Source: Pseudomarimonas sp964350895
GTDB lineage: Bacteria > Pseudomonadota > Gammaproteobacteria > Xanthomonadales > Xanthomonadaceae
Length of the DNA stretch: 7,863 nucleotides
Direction: 5' to 3'
NCBI GenBank assembly: GCA_964350895.1
Contig: CAYGMG010000168.1
Location: forward strand, 1-7,863
Of the stretch, positions 1 through 5,780 are shown piece after piece; positions within the stretch are counted from its first letter, which is position 1, and the number at the start of each line of letters is the position of its first letter. Both the position numbers and the translations under genes were made by a program. The notes under the pieces are model-generated. The model was given only the letters and a program-made list of their open reading frames with translations, did not search any database and was not told the origin of the DNA.

Positions 1-52
1 CCGCACGCGCACCCGCAGGGCAGGATGCCCGGAGGGCGACAGACCGGGGTGG

Positions 53-117
53 CCTTTCTTTGGGTTACCTTTCTTTGGCCACTCAAAGAAAGGTGACTCG
101 GGCCGCCCGCAGGGCGG
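53..117. repeat. Hairpin-rich part of an intergenic repeat element
   Basis: The 11-mer CCTTTCTTTGG occurs twice, at 53-63 and 68-78, with a 15-base period. The second copy lies in a stem: ACCTTTCTTTG at 67-77 pairs perfectly with CAAAGAAAGGT at 84-94 around a 6-base loop, and the stem extends outward to about 61/100 with G-T wobbles. A second small hairpin follows, CCGCCC at 103-108 against GGGCGG at 112-117 with a 3-base loop. From memory, similar CTTTCTTTGG/CAAAGAAAG hairpins are common between genes in Xanthomonadaceae and Pseudomonadaceae; I cannot confirm this here. The stem is not followed by a T-run, so there is no canonical intrinsic terminator. Confidence 0.6.
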
Positions 118-129
118 TTCGAAACGCCC

Positions 130-153
130 TTGATCTTGATGTTGATCTTGCTG
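130..153 (+). repeat. Short tandem hexamer array (TTGATC-like, four units)
   Basis: Four consecutive 6-base units read TTGATC, TTGATG, TTGATC and TTGCTG. The array lies between the hairpins at 61-117 and the inverted-repeat segment starting at 161. In one frame it would encode alternating Leu-Asp residues, but no credible gene covers it. Such arrays can vary in copy number between strains by slippage; that is inference. Confidence 0.55.
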
Positions 154-160
154 TGCGACA

Positions 161-227
161 CCACGCGGAAACCGCTCGAAAAGCAGGCGTTGAGTTCGCT
201 GCGCGAACGGCAAATATGCGCCCGAAG
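161..227 (+). repeat. Left copy of a 67-bp inverted repeat flanking the operon
   Basis: This segment matches the reverse complement of 7797-7863 at 62 of 67 positions, with no gaps. The differences fall at 165, 169, 178, 180 and 216, and the core 181-215 is identical. It contains a perfect small hairpin, GTTCGC at 194-199 against GCGAAC at 203-208 with a 3-base loop. Similarity ends sharply at 227, towards the operon, while the outer end of the match is limited only by the window edge. The element is therefore probably longer and likely includes the hairpins and tandem units upstream. Confidence 0.9.
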
Positions 228-354
228 CACGCATCGGCGAAGACTCACTCCGGGTCGGAAGCAGCCCGTCGCGCCATGCCGGGCCTGCGAGGCGGCAGCG
301 TCCACGGCTCCGTACTGGGTGTCCACGGCAACCGGAATGCGCAGGAAGTTCACC

Positions 355-382
355 GACCGCAGAGCTGGGTGGCTCTGCGGTC
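355..382. repeat. Perfect 11-bp stem-loop
   Basis: GACCGCAGAGC at 355-365 is exactly complementary to GCTCTGCGGTC at 372-382, with the 6-base loop TGGGTG. The stem is strong and GC-rich, but no T-run follows on the plus strand and no A-run precedes it for the minus strand, so a canonical Rho-independent terminator is unlikely. It could be part of an RNA structure or a repeat element. Confidence 0.55.
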
Positions 383-628
383 CCTGCCACGGGGGTTCAC
401 ACAGACCATCGCCTCACCCGACGCCCCTTTGTAAGTGCTCCTTCGCTCACGGGTGATGGGGCAGACCATGGCCGCGACGCCAGCCACGCGGTCCTTGGGG
501 CGCTGCGCTGCCCGGTGATCGCGCCGTTCGGTAGTGCGCGGGATGCGCCCGACCCTGGCCTGGCGTCTCAAGCCCCACTCTATCCGTTGGCGGGCGCTGT
601 ACCGGCAGCCAGCCCCTCCCATCCCGCC

Positions 629-640
629 CGGTCGCGACCG
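629..640. repeat. 12-bp perfect palindrome, function unknown
   Basis: CGGTCGCGACCG is self-complementary. It is centred about 88 bases upstream of the main operator centre and shares no sequence with it. A second, shorter palindrome, CTCCGCGGAG, lies at 663-672. In such GC-rich DNA short palindromes arise easily, so a regulatory role is only possible. Confidence 0.25.
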
Positions 641-680
641 TGGGTTCAACCGGACGAACGCCCTCCGCGGAGCTGAACGG

Positions 681-736
681 CAGACAACAGGCCCTGACTT
701 CTGTCATATTTCTATACAGAACGTTCTGTATAGAAT
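681..736 (+). promoter_or_regulatory. Candidate promoter region of the efflux operon
   Basis: This AT-richer stretch just before the first gene is the only plausible promoter position for the five genes. Two readings are possible. In the first, a weak -35 CAGACA (681-686), an 18-base spacer and an extended -10 (TGT then CATATT, 702-710) would start transcription near 717, inside the operator. In the second, the -10 is TAGAAT at 731-736 with a poor -35, and transcription would start at about 743-745, at the repressor ATG. Both overlap or abut the 26-bp palindrome, as expected for repression by promoter occlusion. The exact start cannot be decided from sequence. Confidence 0.45.
710..735. promoter_or_regulatory. 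Perfect 26-bp palindromic operator for the adjacent TetR repressor
   Basis: The half-site TTCTATACAGAAC is followed directly by its exact reverse complement, centred between bases 722 and 723, with no spacer and no mismatch. Complementarity stops at 709/736. It ends nine bases before the repressor ATG at 745 and overlaps both candidate -10 elements. TetR dimers characteristically bind inverted repeats of about 15-30 bp next to their own genes, so assignment to the repressor encoded at 745-1323 is well supported by position. I see no second copy elsewhere in the window. Because all the genes run in one direction, this one site would control the whole operon. Confidence 0.88.
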
Positions 737-744
737 CCGCCACC

Positions 745-1323
745 ATGCCCAGACTGCCCCGCGCCAAAGCCCTGATCCTTACCGCCGCTCGCGAGATCGT
801 CGAGCGAGACGGCGCGGGGGCGCTCACCTTCGAGGAACTGGCCAAGGTCAGCGGGGTGACCCGCGGCGGGATCACCTATCACTTCCCGACCAAGGACGCG
901 CTGCTCAAGGGCCTGCTCGAGCACGACATGCAGCAGTGGAAGGACAGCGAAGCGGCGTGCACGCCGACCGATCTGGCCTGTCCGCGGCAGTGCGAGCTGA
1001 TCGGCTTCATCCGCTCGCATACCAGCGAGGACGATAGCCGGCGGCGCTTCGTGGCCGGGATGCTGAGCGCGGCGGTGCACCAGCCGGATCTGCTCGACGG
1101 CTGCCGCCAGGAAATCCTCGACCGCTACGCGAATGCCGACTGGAACGACACCGAGCTGCGCGCGCATGTGCTGCGCCTGGCTGCGGTAGGCCTGTTCTGG
1201 GACGAGATCTTCCAGTTCCAGTCGATGCCGGCCGAGGCGCGGCAGCGCTTTACCGACCTGCTCGAACGGCTGGCCCGCGACTGGGTCGCCGATCCCGACA
1301 ACACGCACCCCAAAGATCAATAA
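745..1323 (+). CDS. TetR/AcrR-family transcriptional repressor of the efflux operon
   Basis: This predicts a 192-residue cytoplasmic DNA-binding protein, a usual length for the family. The N-terminal TetR helix-turn-helix spans about residues 8-55: the first helix contains ILTAAREIVERDG, and the HTH follows as TFEELAKVSGVTRGGITYHF, then the typical PTKDALLKGLLEH. The rest (about 60-192) is the variable ligand-binding and dimerisation domain, whose ligand I cannot predict. It has four cysteines, at 72, 79, 83 and 120, three of them clustered. I chose the ATG at 745 because the upstream in-frame ATG at 640 would put the operator inside the gene and add 35 residues with no TetR match. No Shine-Dalgarno precedes 745, so translation may be leaderless. 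It lies 14 bases before the adaptor gene, same strand, and probably represses itself and the pump. Confidence 0.93.
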   Translation: MPRLPRAKALILTAAREIVERDGAGALTFEELAKVSGVTRGGITYHFPTKDALLKGLLEHDMQQWKDSEAACTPTDLACPRQCELIGFIRSHTSEDDSRRRFVAGMLSAAVHQPDLLDGCRQEILDRYANADWNDTELRAHVLRLAAVGLFWDEIFQFQSMPAEARQRFTDLLERLARDWVADPDNTHPKDQ

Positions 1324-1337
1324 CACAGGGTTTCCCC

Positions 1338-2540
1338 ATGCCAACCCAGCACGCCATTCGAGCGCGCCGCCTCGCGCGCCCCGCCACGGTTCTGATTGCC
1401 GCCCTGCTCGCCGCCTGCGGCGGCGGAGGCGGCGGCCCACCGGAGTTTCCGCCGCCGCAGGTCAATGTCGCCGCGCCGGTGCAGAAGTCAGTCACCGAGT
1501 GGGACGAGTACAGCGGCCGCATCGAGGCGGTGGACAGCATCGAGATACGCCCGCGGGTTGGCGGTTATCTGGCCGCGGTGCATTTCGAGGAGGGCATGAC
1601 GGTGGCCAAGGGCGACCGGCTGTTCTCCATCGATGATCGCGAGTACCGCGCCGCAGTGGCCAGCGCCCGCGCCGATCTCGCCCGCGCCGAGGCCCGGGTG
1701 GCGCTTGCCGAAACCGAGCTGGCGCGCAGCCGGACCCTGGTCGAGGCGCGCGCTGTCTCCCAGGGCGAACTGGAATCCCGCGAAGCCGAGCGCAAGCAGG
1801 CTGGGGCCGATGTGCTGGCCGCGCGCGCCCGCGTGCAGCAGGCCGAACTCACCCTCGGCTTCGCTGACATCCGCGCGCCGATCGACGGCCGGGTGGGCGC
1901 GGCCCTGGTCAAGCCGGGCAATCTGGTCGCTCCCGACCAGACCCTGCTGACCACCCTGGTGTCGCTGGACCCGGTGTATGTGAGCTTCGAGGGCGATGAG
2001 CACGCCTACCTGCGCTACCAGCAGATGATCCGCGCCGGCGACTGGACCAGCCCCCGCGAGTCGCAGGTGCCGGTCGAGGTCGGCCTGTCCAGCGAGGACG
2101 GCTTCCCGCACCGCGGGCAGGTCGTGTTCATCGACAACGCGCTGAATCCGGCCACCGGCACCATCCTGGCGCGGGCCAGCCTGGCCAATCCGGACGGCGT
2201 GTTCACCCCGGGGCTGTTCGCCCGCGTGCGCCTGCTTGGCGCCACCCGCGACAACGCCCTGCTGATTCACGAGCAGGCACTGATCACCGATCAGGACCGC
2301 CGCTATGTATATGTCATCGGCGAAGGCAATGCGACCGAGCGTCGTGACCTGCAGCTGGGCCCGATGGTCGACGGGCTGCGCGTGGTTGAACAGGGACTTT
2401 CCGCGAACGACCAGGTGGTGGTCAACGGCACCCGCAAGATCTTCTATCCGGGACAGCCGGTGCAACCGGTGGTGGTGCCGATGAGCGAGCCCAACCAGGC
2501 GCCGCCGGCAGCCCCTGCCCAGCCGTCCGCCGAAGGCTGA
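1338..2540 (+). CDS. RND efflux periplasmic adaptor (membrane fusion protein), MexE-like lipoprotein
   Basis: This 400-residue protein is the periplasmic adaptor linking the RND pump to the outer-membrane channel. A lipoprotein signal peptide ends in the lipobox LAAC, with lipidation expected at Cys27, followed by a run of glycines and prolines. The first half of the lipoyl/barrel-sandwich domain is about 65-100 (IEIRPRVGGYLAAVHFEEG, KGDRLFSID). An Ala/Arg/Glu-rich alpha-hairpin runs about 101-173. The second lipoyl half carries the family motif RAPIDGRVG at 179-187. The beta-barrel is about 210-300 (PVYVSFEGDEHAYLRY is MexE-like), and the membrane-proximal domain is about 300-380. A Pro/Ala-rich tail ends the protein. 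AGGG at 1327-1330, 7 bases before the ATG, is a fair ribosome binding site. Assignment to the MexE branch is by remembered similarity; the substrate is not determined. Confidence 0.95.
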   Translation: MPTQHAIRARRLARPATVLIAALLAACGGGGGGPPEFPPPQVNVAAPVQKSVTEWDEYSGRIEAVDSIEIRPRVGGYLAAVHFEEGMTVAKGDRLFSIDDREYRAAVASARADLARAEARVALAETELARSRTLVEARAVSQGELESREAERKQAGADVLAARARVQQAELTLGFADIRAPIDGRVGAALVKPGNLVAPDQTLLTTLVSLDPVYVSFEGDEHAYLRYQQMIRAGDWTSPRESQVPVEVGLSSEDGFPHRGQVVFIDNALNPATGTILARASLANPDGVFTPGLFARVRLLGATRDNALLIHEQALITDQDRRYVYVIGEGNATERRDLQLGPMVDGLRVVEQGLSANDQVVVNGTRKIFYPGQPVQPVVVPMSEPNQAPPAAPAQPSAEG

Positions 2541-2546
2541 TCGATC

Positions 2547-5500
2547 ATGGCCCACGCGGATATTTCCAAGGTCTTCATCGACCGCCCCATCCTTGCCTCG
2601 GTGCTGTCGATCATGGTTCTGGTCGCCGGCCTGCTGGCGATCCCCAACCTGCCGATCAGCGAATACCCGGACGTGGTGCCGCCCTCGGTGCAGGTGACCG
2701 CGACCTATCCCGGCGCCAACCCGACCACCATCGCCGAGACCGTGGCCGCGCCGCTGGAGGAAGCGATCAACGGCGTCGAGGGCATGATCTACATGAAGTC
2801 CACCTCCGGGTCGGACGGCGTGATGCTGCTGACCGTCACCTTCCAGGGCGGCACCGATATCGACCTCGCCGCGGTGCAGGTGCAGAACCGCGTGGCCCAG
2901 GCTCTACCGCGGCTGCCCGAGCAGGTCCGCGCGCTGGGCGTGACCACGGCCAAGTCCTCGCCCAACCTGACCATGGTGGTGCATCTGTCCTCGCCCAACG
3001 GGCGCTATGACGGCCTGTACCTGTCCAACTACGCCAACCTGCGGGTGCGTGACGAGCTGGCCCGGCTGGAAGGCGTCGGCCAGGCGCTGGCCTTTGGCGC
3101 CGGCAACTATGCGATGCGGGTGTGGATCGATCCCGAGCAGGCCGCTTCGCGCGGCCTGACCGCGGGTGACATCGTCGGCGCCATCCGCGAGCAGAACGTA
3201 CAGGTCTCGGCCGGCAGCATCGGTGGCCCGCCGAGCGACGACGGCACGGTGCTGCAGCTGGCGGTGAATGCCCAGGGACGGCTGGATTCGCCCGAGGCCT
3301 TCGGCGAGATCGTGCTCAAGACCGAGAACGGCGCGCTGACCCGGCTCCGCGATGTCGCCCGCATCGAACTCGGCGCCAACTCCTATGCGCTGCGTTCCCT
3401 GCTCAACAACGAGGACGCCGCGGCGATCGTGATCTTCGAGGCGCCCGGCGCCAACTCGATCGCCCTGTCCGACGCGGTCCGCGCCAAGATGGCCGAGCTG
3501 GAAACCAGCTTCCCGGCCGATGTCGAGTGGTCGGTGGTGTACGACCCGACCGTCTTCGTGCGCGAGTCGATCAGCGCGGTGATCATGACCTTGCTCGAAG
3601 CCATCGCCCTGGTGGTGATCGTGGTGGTGGTCTTCCTGCAGACCTGGCGCGCCTCGCTGATCCCGCTGCTGGCGGTGCCGGTGTCGATTATCGGCACCTT
3701 TGCGGTGCTCTGGATGCTCGGTTTCTCGATCAATGTGCTGACCTTGTTTGGCCTGGTGCTGGCGATCGGCATCGTGGTGGATGACGCCATCGTCGTGGTC
3801 GAGAACGTCGAGCGGCACATCGAGGAAGGCATGAAACCGTTGGCGGCGGCGCACAAGGCGATGGAAGAGGTCTCCGGGCCGATCGTCGCGATCTCCCTGG
3901 TGCTGGCCGCGGTGTTCGTGCCGATGGCCTTCATCCCCGGGGTGACTGGCCAGTTCTATCAGCAGTTCGCGGTGACCATCGCGGTCTCGGTGCTGATCTC
4001 GGCGTTCAACTCGCTGACCCTGTCGCCGGCGCTGGCCGCGGTCCTGCTGCAGCCGCACGGGGCGAAGAAGGACGCCCTCGGGCGCGGCATCGAGCGCCTG
4101 TTCGGCGGCTTCTTCGTGCGCTTCAACCGGGTGTTCAAACGCGGTTCGGACCGCTATTCCGGCGGCATCGGCCGGACCATCGGCCGCGCCCCGCGCATGC
4201 TGCTGATCTACGGCCTGCTGATCGCGGTCACCGTGATCGGCTTCCGCGCCGTGCCCGGAGGCTTCATCCCGACCCAGGACAAGCAGTACCTGTTCGCCAT
4301 CGCCCAGCTGCCGGAAGGCGCGACCATCGACCGCACCGAGGAAGTGATGCGCAAGATGGGCGACATCGCGCTTGCTACGCCGGGCGTGGCGAGCGCGGTG
4401 CAGTTCCCCGGGCTCAACGCCATCCACTTCGTCAACACGCCGAACATCGGCACCATGTTCGTCGGCATCACCCCGCAGGGCGAGCGCGACATCGAGGCCG
4501 CCGATATCGCGATGCAATTGAACATACAGTTCAGCCAGATCCAGGAAGGCCTGGCCTTCGCCCTGATGCCGCCGCCGGTGCTCGGCCTGGGCAACGCGAC
4601 CGGCATCGAGATGTACGTCCAGGATCGCGCCGGCGTCGGCTATGGCGAGCTGAACGAGCAGACCCAGGCCCTGGTCGGCGCGCTGCGCGGCGCGCCGGGG
4701 TTCGATCCGACCGGCACCTTCAGCTCCTACCAGCCCAACGTGCCCCAGCTGGATGCCCACGTCGACCGCACCAAGGCCAAGCAGCAGGGCCTGTCGCTGA
4801 CCGCGATCTTCGAGACCCTGCAGGTGTACCTCGGCTCGGCCTACGTCAACGACTTCAACCTGTTCGGCCGCACCTACTCGGTGTATGCCCAGGCCGACGC
4901 GGCGTTCCGTCGCGATGCCGCCGACATCGGCAATCTGCGGGTGCGCAATGAACGCGGTGAGATGGTGCCGCTGGGCAGCGTGGTCGAGGTCACGCCAAGC
5001 TTCGGCCCGGACCCGGTAATCCGCTACAACGCCTACCCAGCGGCCGACGTCGCCGCGGGGATCAATCCGGCCGTGCTGTCCTCCAGCCAGGCGTTGGGCC
5101 AGGTACAGGCGCTGGCCGGCCAGGTCCTGCAGCGCGGGATGGGCCTTGAATGGACCAACCTCACCTATCAGCAGGTCAACCAGGGCAGCACCGCCCTGCT
5201 GGTGTTCCCGCTCTGCGTGCTGCTCGTCTATCTGGTGCTGGCCGCGCTGTACGAGAGCTGGTCGCTGCCGCTGGCGGTGATCCTGATCGTGCCGCTGTGC
5301 CTGCTCTCGGCGATCGGCGGGATCTGGCTGATCAACGCCGTCCACGGCCTGTCGCTGGCGCTGTTCCCACCCACCGGTCCACCGACCTTCCTCGACAACA
5401 ACATCTTCACCCAGATCGGCCTGGTGGTGCTGATGGGCCTGGCCTGCAAAAACGCCATCCTGATCGTCGAGTTCGCCCGCGACCTGGAAGAGCAGGGCCG

Positions 5501-5780
5501 CGGCATCGTCGATGCGGCGATCGAGGCCTGTCGCCTGCGCCTGCGGCCGATCCTGATGACCAGCTTCGCCTTCTGCGCGGGCGTCATCCCGCTGATCATC
5601 GCCTCTGGCGCCGGCGCCGAGGTGCGCTACGTGATGGGCGTGACGGTGTTCTGCGGCATGCTCGGGGTGACCTTCTTCGGACTGTTCTTCACCCCGGTGT
5701 TCTACGTCGCCATCCGCAAGTGGGTGGTGGCGCGCGAAGAGCGCCGGGCGGCGAACAACGCGGAGGTCGGCCATGGATAA
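2547..5780 (+). CDS. RND multidrug efflux permease (HAE-1 family), MexF-like
   Basis: This 1077-residue inner-membrane transporter uses the proton gradient to expel hydrophobic compounds and functions as a trimer. It shows the full HAE-1 layout: TM1 at about 11-31, a first periplasmic porter/docking loop (about 35-335), TM2-6 (about 343-496), a linker, TM7 (about 549-568), a second large loop (about 570-880), and TM8-12 (about 883-1055). The proton-relay residues are intact: Asp412-Asp413 in TM4 (GIVVDDAIVVVEN), Lys968 in TM10 (GLACKNAILIVEFA), and Arg998 and Thr1005, matching AcrB Arg971 and Thr978. N-terminal IDRPILASVL and PISEYPDVVPPSV are classic. The longer switch-loop region at 620-640 and many segments resemble MexF. 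It is about 15 residues longer than MexF as I remember it, apparently from extra sequence at about 930-949. The start follows the adaptor stop by 6 bases; AAGG at 2533-2536 may be the ribosome binding site. Confidence 0.97.
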   Translation: MAHADISKVFIDRPILASVLSIMVLVAGLLAIPNLPISEYPDVVPPSVQVTATYPGANPTTIAETVAAPLEEAINGVEGMIYMKSTSGSDGVMLLTVTFQGGTDIDLAAVQVQNRVAQALPRLPEQVRALGVTTAKSSPNLTMVVHLSSPNGRYDGLYLSNYANLRVRDELARLEGVGQALAFGAGNYAMRVWIDPEQAASRGLTAGDIVGAIREQNVQVSAGSIGGPPSDDGTVLQLAVNAQGRLDSPEAFGEIVLKTENGALTRLRDVARIELGANSYALRSLLNNEDAAAIVIFEAPGANSIALSDAVRAKMAELETSFPADVEWSVVYDPTVFVRESISAVIMTLLEAIALVVIVVVVFLQTWRASLIPLLAVPVSIIGTFAVLWMLGFSINVLTLFGLVLAIGIVVDDAIVVVENVERHIEEGMKPLAAAHKAMEEVSGPIVAISLVLAAVFVPMAFIPGVTGQFYQQFAVTIAVSVLISAFNSLTLSPALAAVLLQPHGAKKDALGRGIERLFGGFFVRFNRVFKRGSDRYSGGIGRTIGRAPRMLLIYGLLIAVTVIGFRAVPGGFIPTQDKQYLFAIAQLPEGATIDRTEEVMRKMGDIALATPGVASAVQFPGLNAIHFVNTPNIGTMFVGITPQGERDIEAADIAMQLNIQFSQIQEGLAFALMPPPVLGLGNATGIEMYVQDRAGVGYGELNEQTQALVGALRGAPGFDPTGTFSSYQPNVPQLDAHVDRTKAKQQGLSLTAIFETLQVYLGSAYVNDFNLFGRTYSVYAQADAAFRRDAADIGNLRVRNERGEMVPLGSVVEVTPSFGPDPVIRYNAYPAADVAAGINPAVLSSSQALGQVQALAGQVLQRGMGLEWTNLTYQQVNQGSTALLVFPLCVLLVYLVLAALYESWSLPLAVILIVPLCLLSAIGGIWLINAVHGLSLALFPPTGPPTFLDNNIFTQIGLVVLMGLACKNAILIVEFARDLEEQGRGIVDAAIEACRLRLRPILMTSFAFCAGVIPLIIASGAGAEVRYVMGVTVFCGMLGVTFFGLFFTPVFYVAIRKWVVAREERRAANNAEVGHG
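5762..5766 (+). promoter_or_regulatory. Shine-Dalgarno for the outer-membrane factor, inside the permease gene
   Basis: GGAGG lies 6 bases before the ATG at 5773, within the last codons of the permease. It is the best ribosome binding site in the operon and fixes the start of the outer-membrane gene despite the 8-base overlap. Overlap plus a strong site suggests translational coupling between pump and channel. Confidence 0.75.

Larger units (their letters stand above)
228..640. other. Gene-poor stretch with no recognised coding sequence
   Basis: Several open frames cross this region on both strands (60-434, 130-456 and 534-1037 plus; 350-649 and 447-875 minus). Their translations are rich in Arg, Pro and Ala, match no family I recognise and lack convincing ribosome binding sites. 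Visible structure includes a perfect hairpin at 355-382, an inverted pair TCACCCG (414-420) and CGGGTGA (450-456), a direct repeat CAGACCAT (402-409 and 462-469), and palindromes at 629-640 and 663-672. It may be an extension of the intergenic element, a remnant of an old gene, or a structured untranslated RNA; I cannot choose. Confidence 0.4.

Noticed and set aside
60..434. Plus-strand open frame of 124 codons starting in the hairpin region
   Set aside because: It runs through the hairpins, the tandem hexamers and the inverted-repeat core, matches no family I know and is Arg/Ala rich as expected of GC-rich non-coding DNA. Automatic pipelines may call it hypothetical, but I judge it a by-product of the repeat.
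350..649. Minus-strand open frame of 99 codons
   Set aside because: Its composition is Arg/Gly rich and low in hydrophobic residues, it spans the perfect hairpin, and it has no recognisable domain or supporting context.
710..735. The palindrome as a LexA (SOS) box
   Set aside because: The proteobacterial LexA box has CTGT on the left and ACAG on the right; here the order is ACAG then CTGT with a 6-base centre, and position beside a TetR gene explains it better.
640..744. Longer N-terminus for the TetR repressor from an ATG at 640
   Set aside because: It would encode the operator palindrome and the candidate promoter and add 35 residues with no TetR similarity; the family normally begins just before the first HTH helix, as with the ATG at 745.
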